Of a stretch of 64,000 nucleotides of DNA, positions 1-11,200 are shown one piece after another; within the stretch, counting starts at the first letter, position 1, and the number at the start of each line of letters is the position of its first letter. The position numbers and the translations under genes are program-made. Under the pieces are notes generated by a model. That model was not told the DNA's origin and did not search any database. It saw nothing but the letters and a program-made list of their open reading frames with translations. The stretch covers positions 124,001 to 188,000 of the forward strand of contig JAMPIV010013760.1 of NCBI GenBank assembly GCA_024509875.1. Reading direction: 5' to 3'. This DNA comes from Oreohelix idahoensis. Its lineage: Eukaryota; Mollusca; Gastropoda; Stylommatophora; Oreohelicidae.

Positions 1-345
1 CCGGGTAACGCTGCTCAGTAGGCGTTAGCTTCCTGCTAACATAAAGTGTCGGATGTAAACAGCCATTCCATTCTTGCAACAGCGAACCTCCAATGGACGT
101 TTTTGAAGCGTCGACTCTAAGAGTAAAATGTTTAGAAGGATCAGGCAATCTCAATATAGGCAACTTGGAAAACAGACATTTTAATCTATCTAAAGTTACA
201 TTACATTCTCGACTACAAACAGAATAAACCTATTTTGGTAGTATCCTCTGTTTTCAAAAAACCTCCTCCTACTTTATAACCTAAAAATGAAATCTCCTGA
301 AATCCAATCTTAGTCTTAGATGGACGTGCAGATAAATTATGAAGA
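1..345 (-). pseudogene. Element A RT/RNase H remnant
   Basis: Reading the minus strand from 345 down gives a piece of the RT thumb/connection (GFQEISFLGYKVGGGFLKTED), matching the corresponding part of elements B and D. It is followed after a second deletion (near 225) by the start of RNase H with LPILRLPDP, the catalytic-Asp context RVDAS and LYVSRKLTPTEQRYP. The fingers/palm of RT, including the YLDD active site, are absent between this piece and the integrase frame that ends at 337. The segment runs off the window. It cannot encode an active RT. Confidence 0.75.
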
Positions 346-1978
346 CGTAGAGATCAAAACCATCGGAAAACTATAAGGGGAATGAGATGGAGCAATGACA
401 TTTAATTTCACCATCTGTTCTAGTTCCTCCTTAACTTGACATTGTAAATGTATCGGTATAGGGTATGGTTTCAACTTAATCGGTTGAAAGTCTGTAAGAA
501 TAATATCATGTTCGATGATATCAGTGTGTCCTGGAACATCAGTAAGGACATCAGCAAAAGAATGTAAGATTAAAGTAACCTGTTCTTTCTGGAAAGAAGA
601 TAGAGTTGGCGATATATCAACATCTTTCCAACTTTCAGTAGCCAAGTAGTGAAGACTAGGTAATACTAATAGTGAGTCATTACCATCAGTCAAATCAGAA
701 TTTTCCTCCTGTATGACAGCCAAAGAAGAATGACGACAGACAGATTGATCAAGAGCTTCAAAGACTGGTCTTAGATATGGTGGACGTGTATGAAACTGCT
801 GTAACATATTGATATGAAAAGTTTTTTCTTTTCCCTCTACTGAGACAATATAATCAACATCAGACAGTTTCTCCACAATCCTGTAAGGTCCTCTCCATGA
901 CACTAATAATTTGTTATCTCTCCTGGGTAATAGTACGTAAGCTTCATCACCAGGCCAAAGTTGGCGTAATTTGCGGTTTTGGTTAATAAATAACCTCGCC
1001 CTAAGCTTTGCCTTTTCAGATGAACCTACTGCTATTTGGCATGCGTCTATTATTTTTTTCCTCAAATTGACCACATATTGATATGAGGTCTGAACCTCTT
1101 TATTCATCTCAGCACCAATTAAAAGTTGTTTTAATATAGACATTGGGCCTCGTGGTCTGGCGCCAAAAACCAATTCGAATGGACTAAAGCCTGTATGTTC
1201 ATTTTTTATCTCTCGATACGCAAATAAAATAGCTGGGAGAACTCTGTCCCAATTTTGAGGATATTTAATAGTAACTTTATGTAGCATTTGTTTTAAGGAT
1301 CTGTTGACGACTTCTATTTTTCCGTTAGACTGAGGATGGTATACTGAACTAAGGGATCTTTGAATCCCAAACATATCCATAACCTGTTTCATAGCATCTG
1401 AGACTAACTGAGTTCCTCTATCAGATAGGATGTTTTCAGGAAAACCTATTCTACAAAAAATCAAGAATAATGCATCAGCAATATCTACCGTGGTGATGGT
1501 TTTTAAAGGAATAGCTTCTGGCCAGCGTGTGCACATATCTATGCAGGTCAACACATATTGATGACCTCTGGCTGATGTTACCTTTAAAGGGCCAATAATG
1601 TCAATGGCCATCTTTGCGAAGGGACGCAAAGAAATATCAGATGCTTGAATGGGCGCATCATGTTTTGGTTTTCTGGTTGCTACACTTTGGCAGATGGTAC
1701 ATGTACGACAAAATAATTTGACGTCTTTCGTAATTCCGGGCCAAAAAAAACATGACAAAACTCTTTGTTTTGTTCTAGCAACACCTAAATGTCCTGCACA
1801 TTCAATGTCATGTGCATGTCGTAAAATGAATGGTCGAAAACAAGCTGGTACCATAATCTGTTTCTTTAAGGAATTAGCAAATTGATAGTTTCTTACTAAA
1901 ATCCCATTTTTGATAGTATACCAGTGTTTTGCACAGTCATCTACCATTACATCATTCAAATGAGCAATATGAAAATAT
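337..1978 (-). pseudogene. Element A integrase (with RT N-terminus)
   Basis: An open frame of about 540 residues. It starts inside the linker before the integrase; the apparent Met is internal, because an A8 run near 1980 shifts the frame from the Gag-PR part. In order: an HHCC zinc finger (HAHDIECAGH ... CRTCTICQ, about residues 48-92); the rve core with catalytic contexts MAIDIIGPL, LSDRGTQL and NGKIEVVNRS (D,D,E); a GPY/F module (WRGPYRIVEK, about 360); and then the RT N-terminal motif (DVLTDVPGHTDIIEHDI, about 475-490). The frame ends right after SFPMVLI, where RT is deleted. Family knowledge: integrase joins the cDNA to host DNA. The core residues survive, but the polyprotein is broken on both sides. 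Confidence 0.85.
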
Positions 1979-3961
1979 TTTTTTTAAGGAAATATCATCT
2001 TTCTGTCTTTGTATAAAGGTTTCCTTATCAATGAGCTCCATCTGAAATAAATTGTCATCATCAGTATTCACATCATTCATTGCCTTAATATCATCATTAT
2101 TTTCCTGTTGATAATGAATTATATCATCATTATTATTTTCCTTTTCTTCTTCATCATCTGAAGTGGTATCTTCAGTTATATCTTCAGGTAACACATCAAT
2201 GACTGGTTTGTGATGATCATTATCCATGCGAGACTGAGCTCTGGTAGTCACAGCATTTGAACATAATAAATGTTGTCTTTCCCATATTTCAATATCTTCC
2301 TGTGTACATTCATGCAATTTAGGTATGTTTCCCATAATAATTCCAGCAATTGGATTGTCCAAGAGGCATACCAGTGTTCTTCCTGTAAAATATGGTGTAT
2401 CCAAAAAAACCTCGGCTGTGGGGTAATATTCCACAGTTCCTCCAAAAGTTATGCATTTCACTTGTTTTCCTGTATATTCCACCTTATCAACCAAGGCCTT
2501 GCGCACACCAATGGTGGTTGCCCCAGTATCTCTCAGTAAAGATACTAACTTATTATTGACAAAACCTCTGTTCAAGATCAATGAACCAGTACTTTCAAAA
2601 GATGACATGACTGGGAGGGGGTGTCCGCATAATAATCTTGGCACTCCTTGAGGCTGAAATAAAGAATTGCAATTAGTGCAGTTATCACTATTTGCTAAGT
2701 CTACACTGCATGAATTTGCATGTGCTACAATATCATTATGGTTCTGATTATTATCATGAACAATGGCATTGGTACGTTCAGTGTTTCTTGATTGTCTGGA
2801 AGTATTGTTATGATAAGATCTTTTATTTGCATTTTGATCATTTCCTCTATAAAATGATTTCTGCCCTCTATTTGATTTTGAGTTATATTCTCCTCTATTT
2901 TGCCAGTTATTGGACTTAAATGAGGTTTGTGGATAATAGTTATCCTCCTGATATGAATTCCAATTTCTTTGAGGTTGGTGTTTATTGAAATTGTATCTAC
3001 CTCTATTTTGACTGTAATTATGTGATGGTTTAAATCTTTGATTCCTATCCATACTGTTTGATCTATACCTAGGTGCATTGTCTTGGAATGACCTAGCAGA
3101 TGCAGCTGGTAATGAATCCTTAACATTGTTTATGCTCAATACTCTATTAGGATGTGCAACTTGATATTGACGTCCTAGGGTTTGTAACTTAGTTAGGTTC
3201 TCTGGTTTTCTTTCCTGCAAGAACGCAAGAAAATGAGAACTAATAGATGACAAAACCTTGTCTCTTAGAATTAAATCTGACAATCCCTCAAAAGTTATTT
3301 CAGTCTTGGATAGTTCAATCCATCTAGAAAAATTTAATTTAACAGCTGAAATAAATTCAGTGAAATCTTTTCCAGAATCAGGGTACAAAGACCGAAATTT
3401 CTGACGATAACCCTCATCATCTAATTAATACCTCTGCAATAAAATCACCTTAACAGCTTTATAATCCTTTCTAGTCTGGTCATCCAAAGTGGAGACTACA
3501 GTTAATTGTTCACCAACCAATAAATTCATAAGTCTACATGTCCATGTAGATTTGTCAATCTTATATTCTTCACAATAAGTTTGGAACCTATTTAGGAAGC
3601 ATGAAATGTCATCTATGGAAGCATTAAATTTTGGCAAATTAATCCTTATGGCAGTAGTATGATCTTTATTTTTATCTTCACCTACCCCAGGATGCAACAG
3701 TGGTTGTTGTAATTTTAATTTTTCAAGTTCAATCTCAGCTAATCTTATAGCTTGTTGAGATAATATCTCTTCTTGAGCTTTACCCTCTTGAGATCTGGCA
3801 TAGGCTAATTTTTCCCTTTCAAGAGCCAATTCTTCTGATCTCCTTTCTTCTTTGCGAAGTTCTTCTTGTCTGTTTATTTCTTTATCCACATAAGCTTGCA
3901 AGGCTGGACCTTCCAAATTAAGTTCTTTTCCAATTTTCATTAAATCCTTTAATGAAGTCAT
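1952..3961 (-). pseudogene. Element A Gag-protease
   Basis: Starts at ATG 3961 (MTSLKDLMKIGKELN), the same relative start as MADLAKF in family C. An N-terminal charged, Glu/Arg-rich coiled coil is followed by a capsid-like region (INLPKFNASIDDISCFLNRF). It is then interrupted by an in-frame TAA at 3425-3427 where the relative has Gln. The same frame continues with a SCAN-like segment (RWIELSKTEITFEGLSDLIL), a long Asn/Arg/Tyr/Gln-rich low-complexity tract (about 3120-2760 of the DNA), a CX2CX13CGH motif (CTNCNSLF ... LLCGHPLP) and an aspartic protease with DTGATTIGVR. It ends at a frameshift in an A-run (about 1980). One substitution and one indel separate it from an open frame. Confidence 0.85.
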
Positions 3962-4578
3962 GGTTGCTTATTATTGTGTTTCTTAGTAATACACAATATT
4001 TTAAATTTTATGTACATGAATATGTCAGCTAAATATTCAATACTTCATCCACCAATCTCAGATCAATTTATAATTGCAATAATATAGGTGCAGTGAAATA
4101 TGAGATATGAACAACAAAGAAAATAGCACGTACAACGAGTAATGACAAGATAGACAGGGTTAGAGCAACTGAAGGAAATACAAATGGATAACAAAGGAAT
4201 AACTATAAAATATATATGAATTAATTTAAACTAATGCTCTGATACAACTAGACAAGACAAGACGCATATCACAACAATTATAACATCTATGAAATAAATG
4301 ATAGTAAGGGGAGAATGTACAATATTACAAACAATAATGTAACAAACTGAGTAAAATATTACAATAACAAGACTTATGATAACATACAATAATGAAACAT
4401 GACTATACAGCTGACAAAAATGGATCTGTTAAATTCAATAGAGGCAAACTTTTATACAACCAGCAGAATATGCTGGGTCCTCTATCTGAATCACACAGAT
4501 ACTGCCTTATAGAACGCTTGATTTGTTCATTCGACCTAGCTTTCGCGGTATTAAATGAACAACTCAAGTCCCACCATC
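3962..4578 (-). other. Element A untranslated leader
   Basis: AT-rich sequence upstream of the Gag ATG with no supported ORF. Near its outer end, 4563-4576 ends in CCCACCA; on the minus strand this reads TGGTGGGACTTGAG, a possible tRNA primer-binding site. If so, the 5' LTR of A should begin within a few bases and continue beyond element B at 14402. No second LTR copy is present to confirm this. Confidence 0.4.
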
Positions 4579-4583
4579 CTTAC
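4579..4583. repeat. Target site duplication of element B, left copy
   Basis: CTTAC directly abuts the TG of the left LTR of B and is repeated at 14397-14401 directly after the CA of the right LTR. Five base pairs is the usual size for Ty3/gypsy integration. Confidence 0.9.
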
Positions 4584-6213
4584 TGTAAAGAAGTGATACG
4601 GCCACCAGTGTAAAGAAGTTATTTCTTACTACACCTGTAGTACACCACTGTAAAGTTCTGTTGTTTGCGACTCCACTGTAAAGAATCGAGTGTGGTGTAT
4701 AGAACCTCACTGTAAAGTATGATGGCTGGTAGTACTGTTGTATTCAAAGAGGTGCTGTCACCGTGAAGACAGACACAGGTCAACTCGACCTACACAGGGT
4801 AGTGTAAACATTGAAGTGAGAGTACATTGTACGCGAATGGTAGAATGGTTCTGAAGAGTTGACAACTTGGTAACAATATATTCATACTCTCACATGTAGA
4901 AGTCAAGGATTACTGGAACTACTGTGTTCTTTTTATAATATTTAATGAGACGCACACTGGAACAGTACGTGTATGGTTACAGGAACACATGACGACATAA
5001 ACAGCATGGTGTTGATCAATGGTGTATCATCTTAAGTTAGCATACATGCTGGATAACCTCATACTGGAACATTTGTAGACAAGCATTCAGAGTTCTATAG
5101 TTAATCCACATCTATATATATATATATATATATCAGGTTGTACTGACAGATCACGTCAGTTTATACATAATGTTCATAGTGACTCTTGTACAGAATCTCT
5201 CTTAGCATGAGTGTAGCTTGTACTCTAGCGTAGATTCTTTCAAATAGCATTCAGCACATATCTTCGGAGTAAATGCTAAATCTCCCATAATAGATCTTTC
5301 TTTCATAACTGTGATCTCTGGATCATTATCGGGTAGTAAGGGACAACCCTGTTCTCTGATGAATGATTGACAATAATTCGGATTCCAAGATGGCTTCCTT
5401 GGTCCTTAACATCGCTCACACAACGGTGAGATGACAAAACTTCTAGAAAGATTCAATTCATAAGGGTATCAAAGTTTCCACCAATATCAGCATTATCTGT
5501 CCTCATAATTGCTGTGTAGAAACATTCTTAGTGCTGCTAAACGATATGTCGTTCTGACATCTGAACATAAGTAGATTCATGTAGGCCTAAACATAACCCA
5601 TCGTAAGCCTAGGAACGAAGTCAGTAAAAGTACGTTTACCTTGGCCAAGAATCAATAGCAAGCACAAAAACACTTTTCTGGCGTAATAGAAACAATACTG
5701 GGGAACACATAGACTAAAACAGTCCTAGAAGACACAATCTTCTTCCCCATGATAACTTGAGATCACAAAACTTTGGACCGCCCGACATTGGCGTCCCGCC
5801 AGACTCCATAACCGAAGAACACACTCTCTTATCTTCATCCGCTCAGAGTGTAAGAACAAATAATCCAGCCCAGACACACAAAGATAACATGATATAAGAC
5901 GGAATCGTCTCAAACAGACAAACAGTAAACCTAGATTCAGACTTTCAATATTCCTGCAAAACCTTAAGCGAGAACAATCTGTTTCCAGCTATAATATAAA
6001 ATCTAGATTCCTCCGCTTGTTCAATCCACGGAAACAAAACAGGAACCGATCACTCAAAGAATAAAATACACATTTACTATTCTGAGTTATTCCCCTTTCT
6101 TAAAAGTTGTAAGTTCATAAATAAATATCCTTTTATCAAACAGATAGTTACATTTTCATTTGTAATCGTATCAACTGTAATCTGTGCGACATATAAAAAA
6201 TATGTACGCAACA
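4584..6213 (-). repeat. Element B 3' LTR
   Basis: 1630 bp, begins TGTAAAGAAG and ends CGCAACA. It matches 12773-14396 throughout; visible differences include a longer TA tract near 5115-5133 and single substitutions (for example in the run following GATGAATGA). In element orientation it reads TGTTGCG ... TTTACA. Contains no recognisable gene; the small ORF at 5725-5913 is present in both LTR copies and has no known family. Confidence 0.93.
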
Positions 6214-6680
6214 GACTACCGCAACCCCCGGGAAAAAAAAAATGAAATTTTTTTTTTTTCTCTCTGAGAGCCACATAAAATAGGCCCCCCAACGCACATA
6301 TGATGCGCAGATGAGAAGTATCAAGAATTTATAAAGCCAGATTAAGGCAAAGAATGAGAATATATATCTCAACAACTTAGAGAAAGTATTTCTCTAAGTG
6401 TAAACATTTCCAGGGAGTTGCCACCAATGCCTACTACCATATTGGCAATGACACAATGTATACAATAATTTCAATAATCATTTCATATTAGGTATCATAA
6501 GTTCACGATTGGCAAAAGAAACATCATCAAAGAATTAGCAGTGAATCAAAATAAGTGAACCGCTAAGTATTTATACAATCACCAAATCATATATTACAAA
6601 TGTGTACACATTTTGATATAGAAAAAAAAAGAATAACTGATGTAAAGTTATACATGTTAGGAAAGTCCAATATTTAACAG
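6214..6680 (-). promoter_or_regulatory. Element B 3' UTR with candidate polypurine tract and U-box
   Basis: Between the pol stop and the 3' LTR. On the minus strand, directly before the LTR, is a G-rich tract (CGGGGGTTGCGGTAGTC, 6214-6230) preceded by a T10 run and, further up, an A-run. Element D has the same arrangement at 45932-45982. Retroelements prime plus-strand DNA from a polypurine tract beside the 3' LTR, often with a T-rich U-box upstream. The tract here is not purely purine, so the assignment is by position and conservation. Confidence 0.55.
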
Positions 6681-7820
6681 TTAAGTGGCATCATGTGGGC
6701 ATCTCGACAGAATGTCCGCCATCACATTTTCTGAACCACGGATAGCTCGTACCGAAAAATGAAAAGGTTGAAGAGCGATCGCGTATCGAGTTGATCTCGA
6801 GCTCTTCAAGTTCTTACTTTGGATAGCAGTAAGAGCTTTCTGGTCAGTTTCCACTATGAAATGTGCACCAAGAAGGAATCTTTGAAGTTTGAGAATTGAC
6901 CAAACCATCGCCAATAATTCCCGGTCTAAAACCGAGTAATTCCTTTCTGCAGCATTAAGTTTTCTGGATATGTACATTACAGGATGCAGAGTTCCAGAGT
7001 ACTCTTGCATTAGTGCCGCTCCAATCCCAGTGGATGAAGCGTCACTACGAAGAACAAATGTCTTATCTGTAGTAGGTAACACTAAAATAGGTGGTGTTGA
7101 AAACATAGTTTTGATCTTATCTAGTGATAATTGGCATTCCTGAGACCAGTGAACCATATTAGGCGACCCTTTCTTTAGTAGTGTCGAAAGAGGTGCCATG
7201 ATAGAGGACAGATTCGGAATGAATCGTCCATAAAATTGTATGAGACCTAAAAGACTTCGCACTTGCTTTTTAGTCTTAGGGATAGAGATGTTAAGTATTT
7301 TAGTGATATTATGGTCCTCTGTCTTCAGGAAACCATGACCTACTCGATGGCCTAGGAAAGCAATTTCGCTAAAACCAATGCAAGCTTTCGATGGTTTTGC
7401 TGTCAGGTTATGCTCGCGTAGAGTTGATAACAATTCAACTAACCCTGAATAGTGATCTTCCCAAGTATCGCTAAAAAGACAGATGTCGTCTAGATAAGCA
7501 ATGACATCTGACCGATACGATAGGATTCGACGCATCATGCGTACGAATGTAGCTGGTGCGTTCATAAGGCCGAAAGGCATAAAATTCCATTGGAAAAGGC
7601 CTCTAGGAGTAGAAAAAGCGGTAAGAGGTTTGGCGCGTTCGGATAATGGAACTTGCCAATATCCTTTAGACAAATCAAGTTTAGTGAAAAAATGAGATTT
7701 AGAAAGTCGAGTAAGTAGCTCTTCTAGTAAAGGCATAGGTTCAGCATCAAACTTTGTCACTTGATTCAATTTGCGATAGTCAACGCAAAGACGTATGTTA
7801 TTGTCTTTTTTTTCGAACAA
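6681..7820 (-). CDS. Element B reverse transcriptase-RNase H (C-terminal pol)
   Basis: 379 residues, ending at the pol stop. The first residues follow a frameshift: an A8 run at about 7804-7811 has one base more than element D, so the apparent Met is not a true start. RT motifs in order: RLCVDYRKLN (about 10-20), FFTKLDLSKGYWQVPL (about 44-59), LPFG-type FMPFGLMNAPATF (about 80), and the catalytic YLDD (about 108-111) followed by ICLFSDTWEDH. Then comes the thumb/connection with FLGHRVGHGFL, and RNase H with catalytic contexts LRSDASSTGIGAAL, LDRELLAMVW and FIVETDQKAL, ending VMADILSRCPHDAT. All catalytic residues seem present. It makes and degrades RNA/DNA hybrids during cDNA synthesis in the element particle. 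Confidence 0.9.
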   Translation of the reverse strand: MFEKKDNNIRLCVDYRKLNQVTKFDAEPMPLLEELLTRLSKSHFFTKLDLSKGYWQVPLSERAKPLTAFSTPRGLFQWNFMPFGLMNAPATFVRMMRRILSYRSDVIAYLDDICLFSDTWEDHYSGLVELLSTLREHNLTAKPSKACIGFSEIAFLGHRVGHGFLKTEDHNITKILNISIPKTKKQVRSLLGLIQFYGRFIPNLSSIMAPLSTLLKKGSPNMVHWSQECQLSLDKIKTMFSTPPILVLPTTDKTFVLRSDASSTGIGAALMQEYSGTLHPVMYISRKLNAAERNYSVLDRELLAMVWSILKLQRFLLGAHFIVETDQKALTAIQSKNLKSSRSTRYAIALQPFHFSVRAIRGSENVMADILSRCPHDAT

Positions 7821-9282
7821 TAACCATCGGCGAAGAATAAGCAGAAGTGGATGGTTCGATTATTTGTAAATCTATCATTTCATCTAACTCCTTTTCAACC
7901 TGTGCTTGAAAATGTATAGGGATAGGGTAAGGTCTAACCCTAATAGGAGTATGTTCAGTTAGAATAATGTCATGCTCAATGACATGAGTTTGCCCAGGGA
8001 TGTCAGTGAGGACATCCTGAAATGTTTGTAACATAGCCGAAACCTGTCGCTGTTCTCCTAGAGACAAATCAGGAGAAACAGTAACGTCTTTCCATGATTC
8101 ACTAGAATGAAGTGGGATCATTGGAAGCGGAAGATTAACATCCGAAAAACTTGTTTCCTCATCCTGTATAACGGACAGTGATGAGTACTGACCATGTTGA
8201 ACTGGAGAATCGTCCGTTGCCTGGAAAATAGGCTGTAAATAGTCAGGACGTTCATGGAATTCCGTAAGCATATTGATGTGGAAGGTTTTATGCTTCCCGT
8301 TAATATCGACAATATAGTCAACATCTGAAATTTTCGATATTATATCGTACGGACCTTTCCAAGAAATAAGGAGTCTATTTTCCCTACAAGGTAGCAAAAC
8401 AAATGCTTTGTCACCAGGACAAAGTTGTCGTAAAGTTCTTTTCTTATTAGCAAATTGCCTTGCCTTCTGTTTAGCAAATTCAGAAGAGGACGTTGCTAAT
8501 TTGCATGCTTCGATAATTTTTTCTCTCAGCGTGATGACATATTCGTAAGAGGATTTTGTGTCATCGTCAATATTGTCCGCTGTTATGAGATCATGAAGCA
8601 AAGACATAGGGCCGCGCGGTCGCGCGCCAAAGACAAGTTCAAAAGGAGAAAATCCTGTATGTTCATTGGGGACCTCCCTGTAAGCGAAGAGGGCCGCGGG
8701 TAGAACCCTGTCCCAATCTTGAGGATGATCCTCAGTTATCTTTCCTAATAAGTTCTTAAGTGTTCTATTTAGCCGTTCTACCATCCCATTGGACATAGGA
8801 TGATAGATGCTACTCAAAGATCTCTCTATCTGTAGAGTAGACATTACTTGAGACATGGTATCCGATATTAGTTGGGTGCCATGATCTGATAATATTTCTC
8901 CGGGGAATCCCAGGCGAGAAAATATAAGCCAAAGAGCATCTGCAATGTCAGCAGTAGTAATGCTCTTCAGAGGGATAGCCTCTGGCCAACGTGTGCACAT
9001 GTCCACACACGTTAAGATAAATTGATGTCCTCTAGCAGATTTGATCTTAAATGGACCAATGATGTCTATCGCCATTTTCTGAAATGGTCGAATAGGAATG
9101 TCTGCAGCCTGAATGGGCGCAGCATGACGAGGACCTTTGGATTTGACTTCTTGACATACTTTACAAGATCGACAATAGATCCGTATGTCCTTATTCACGA
9201 AAGGCAAAAAAGAAAGCCGCAAGAACTCTTGACTTTGTACGGGAAAAACCCATGTGTCCAGCACACTGAGAGTCGTGTGCAT
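7798..9282 (-). CDS. Element B integrase (with RT N-terminus)
   Basis: Open frame of about 494 residues; its first residues are out-of-frame relative to the upstream part because of a T6 run at about 9210-9215 inside the zinc finger. In order: the second half of the HHCC finger (YCRSCKVCQ); the rve core with MAIDIIGPF, LSDHGTQLISD and the NGMVERLNRTL Glu context (D,D,E); GPY/F (WKGPYDIISK); and a link into RT (DVLTDIPGQTHVIEHDI). It ends at MVIVRKKRQ where an extra A breaks the frame into RT. Integrase upstream of RT is the diagnostic Gmr1-like order. Confidence 0.9.
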   Translation of the reverse strand: MHTTLSVLDTWVFPVQSQEFLRLSFLPFVNKDIRIYCRSCKVCQEVKSKGPRHAAPIQAADIPIRPFQKMAIDIIGPFKIKSARGHQFILTCVDMCTRWPEAIPLKSITTADIADALWLIFSRLGFPGEILSDHGTQLISDTMSQVMSTLQIERSLSSIYHPMSNGMVERLNRTLKNLLGKITEDHPQDWDRVLPAALFAYREVPNEHTGFSPFELVFGARPRGPMSLLHDLITADNIDDDTKSSYEYVITLREKIIEACKLATSSSEFAKQKARQFANKKRTLRQLCPGDKAFVLLPCRENRLLISWKGPYDIISKISDVDYIVDINGKHKTFHINMLTEFHERPDYLQPIFQATDDSPVQHGQYSSLSVIQDEETSFSDVNLPLPMIPLHSSESWKDVTVSPDLSLGEQRQVSAMLQTFQDVLTDIPGQTHVIEHDIILTEHTPIRVRPYPIPIHFQAQVEKELDEMIDLQIIEPSTSAYSSPMVIVRKKRQ

Positions 9283-11200
9283 GTTGTAAAATTTTAACTC
9301 TCAACTTCTTGGGTACAAGAATCTGAGAATGACTTGAATTAGTGGAGTCTTGCACCATACGTACAAGTACACCATTCTTCATTGTAATCCAAGATTTACG
9401 CTTGGTATCTCTATTCGGATCACCTTTCGTTACAAGAGTGAAGAATTTCTTAAGAGTCGGATCCTCTTCTTGTTGTTTTATAAACGAGTCACGAGAAATT
9501 ACCAAGGGATCATCTTGGTTATGCACTTCAATATCTTCAGTAGATGAAGTTTCAGGCATATTGAGAGCTTGAGCTCTAGTGACTACAACATTAGCAGTTT
9601 GCATATTTTGCTTTTCCCAAACGGAAATTTGTTGCGAAGTGCATTCTTTTACTCCGTGAATGCGACCGATGATAAGATCAGCGATCGGATTCGGCAAAAG
9701 ACATGCGTGTACATCTCCTGTGAAGAAAGGAGTAGCAATCCTAATGATAGCGGTAGAGTATTTCTCTATGGTGCCGCCAAATGTTACGCATTTGACTACT
9801 TTGCCTGTAGCATGAGAAGGATCTATTAGTGACTGCCTAACACCAATTGTTGTGCATCCAGAATCAAAAAGTACTGAGACTGGATTGTCATTTACTAAAC
9901 CTTTGTGTAAGACTAGAGAACCTCTTCCATCATGCGCGATTGACGCAGGAAGAGCGGGAAGAGGATGGCCACAGCTTAAAGTAGACACTGTGGTTGGCTC
10001 AAATAATGTTTTGCATTGGGGGCACTGAGATGCTCTCCCAAAATCAAAAGCGGCACATGCCATATTATTAGAGTCATCATTATCTTTATTTTGTTTATAG
10101 GATTCGTGGGACTCTTGCTGAGCAGAGTTCGCCTGGTAATGAGATTTATGTTTTTTGTATTGTGCTCTACCTCTGTTATTATTGCCTCTGTAATTATCCT
10201 TGTTTCCACTGTTATAACCCCTACTTCGGTTTGAGTCATAGTTCCTTTGGTTACTATTATCATATTCATTATAATAAGTATCTCTGTAATTATGATCTTG
10301 TTGTCTCCATGAGGGAAAACTTGGATAATTTCTATAATGACTTCCTTTGCGAAAGTTTCTATAATTATGACCACCTCTGAATCGAGGGCTGTCGGCTCGT
10401 CTCCAGGTATTCGAAGAAGAACCCTGAAATGATTGGTTACCTTGGTTCTGATAACCGTTATGGCTACCTTTTTTATTAAACCTATTTTGAGGTTCTTGGA
10501 ATCTGCGTGAGTGATTAGGGTTGTATGGTGTTGCTGAAGCAACTGGCATACCTTCCCTAACCTTAGTATTGCTAATAGCTACGTCTGGATGTGCAGTGAC
10601 GTATTGGGTACAATACTGTTCCATTTCTTTTAGTGTCTTGGGTTTACGCTCATGTAAGAATTCAAGGAATGGTTTATTTATACTTGACATAATCTTATCT
10701 CTGAGTATCAAGTCCATAAGGGCTTCATATGTCTTTTCTGTTTTGGACAACTCAATCCAACGATCAAATGTAAGACGTGTCCTTGCAATGAATTCTGAGA
10801 ATTCTACACCTGCCTCAGGAACCATTGTCTTAAACAAATTCCGGTAACCTTCCTCAGACAACTGGTACTTCTTTAATAAGGCTGCCCTAATAACATCATA
10901 ATTATCCTTGTCAGCCTCTTCAACCAAACTTAAACTAGTCAGAGAATCACCTTTCAAATTTTCTGACAACTGGTTAGCATATTGTGATTTGTCCACATTA
11001 TGGGCTCGACAAGAGCGTTCAAATCTATTTAACCAGAATGTTATGTCATCACTGGAAGGATTGAACGCTGGTACCTTGACCTTGTAAGTAAAGGGTTTAC
11101 CATTACCACCAGATGCTTGATTAACATTACTTATGTTTGTTAATTTTAACTTTTCTAACTCAAATGCTAAAAGTTCTTTTTGGTGTTCATGTTCTCTCAT
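9191..11200 (-). CDS. Element B Gag (C-terminal part)-protease-zinc finger
   Basis: 669 residues. Starts in frame after a break near 11200; the Met is internal. Contains a capsid-like region (VPAFNPSSDDITFWLNRFERS, about 46-66), a SCAN-like segment (RWIELSKTEKTYEALMDLIL, about 145-165), a low-complexity Asn/Arg/Gly/Tyr/Gln tract (about 220-370) and CPQCKTLFEP ... LSCGHPLP (CX2CX13CGH) in place of a CCHC knuckle. The protease follows with VLFDSGCTTIGVR (DSG active site), then the linker and the first half of the integrase HHCC finger (HAHDSQCAGHMG). It terminates by a frameshift directly after AAFFF. Gag and Pol are therefore one reading frame apart from indels. Confidence 0.88.
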   Translation of the reverse strand: MREHEHQKELLAFELEKLKLTNISNVNQASGGNGKPFTYKVKVPAFNPSSDDITFWLNRFERSCRAHNVDKSQYANQLSENLKGDSLTSLSLVEEADKDNYDVIRAALLKKYQLSEEGYRNLFKTMVPEAGVEFSEFIARTRLTFDRWIELSKTEKTYEALMDLILRDKIMSSINKPFLEFLHERKPKTLKEMEQYCTQYVTAHPDVAISNTKVREGMPVASATPYNPNHSRRFQEPQNRFNKKGSHNGYQNQGNQSFQGSSSNTWRRADSPRFRGGHNYRNFRKGSHYRNYPSFPSWRQQDHNYRDTYYNEYDNSNQRNYDSNRSRGYNSGNKDNYRGNNNRGRAQYKKHKSHYQANSAQQESHESYKQNKDNDDSNNMACAAFDFGRASQCPQCKTLFEPTTVSTLSCGHPLPALPASIAHDGRGSLVLHKGLVNDNPVSVLFDSGCTTIGVRQSLIDPSHATGKVVKCVTFGGTIEKYSTAIIRIATPFFTGDVHACLLPNPIADLIIGRIHGVKECTSQQISVWEKQNMQTANVVVTRAQALNMPETSSTEDIEVHNQDDPLVISRDSFIKQQEEDPTLKKFFTLVTKGDPNRDTKRKSWITMKNGVLVRMVQDSTNSSHSQILVPKKLRVKILQHAHDSQCAGHMGFSRTKSRVLAAFFFAFRE

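Larger units (their letters stand above)
1..4583 (-). mobile_element. Element A: decayed Gmr1-like Ty3/gypsy retrotransposon, partial
   Basis: Minus-strand order is Gag, protease, integrase, then remnants of RT and RNase H at the left window edge. Integrase lies upstream of RT, the reverse of ordinary Ty3/gypsy and typical of Gmr1-like elements. Damage: an in-frame stop in Gag (3425-3427), a frameshift in an A-run near 1980, and two deletions in RT near 225 and 340. The 3' LTR lies outside the window. The upstream side is split by element B inserted at 4579-4583; sequence beyond 14402 should be its continuation. Domain content is clear; outer limits are not. Confidence 0.8.

Noticed and set aside
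5725..5913. 62-residue ORF present in both LTRs of element B (also 13908-14096)
   Set aside because: Duplicated only because the LTR is duplicated; no family resemblance and absent from the D LTR as far as I can see.
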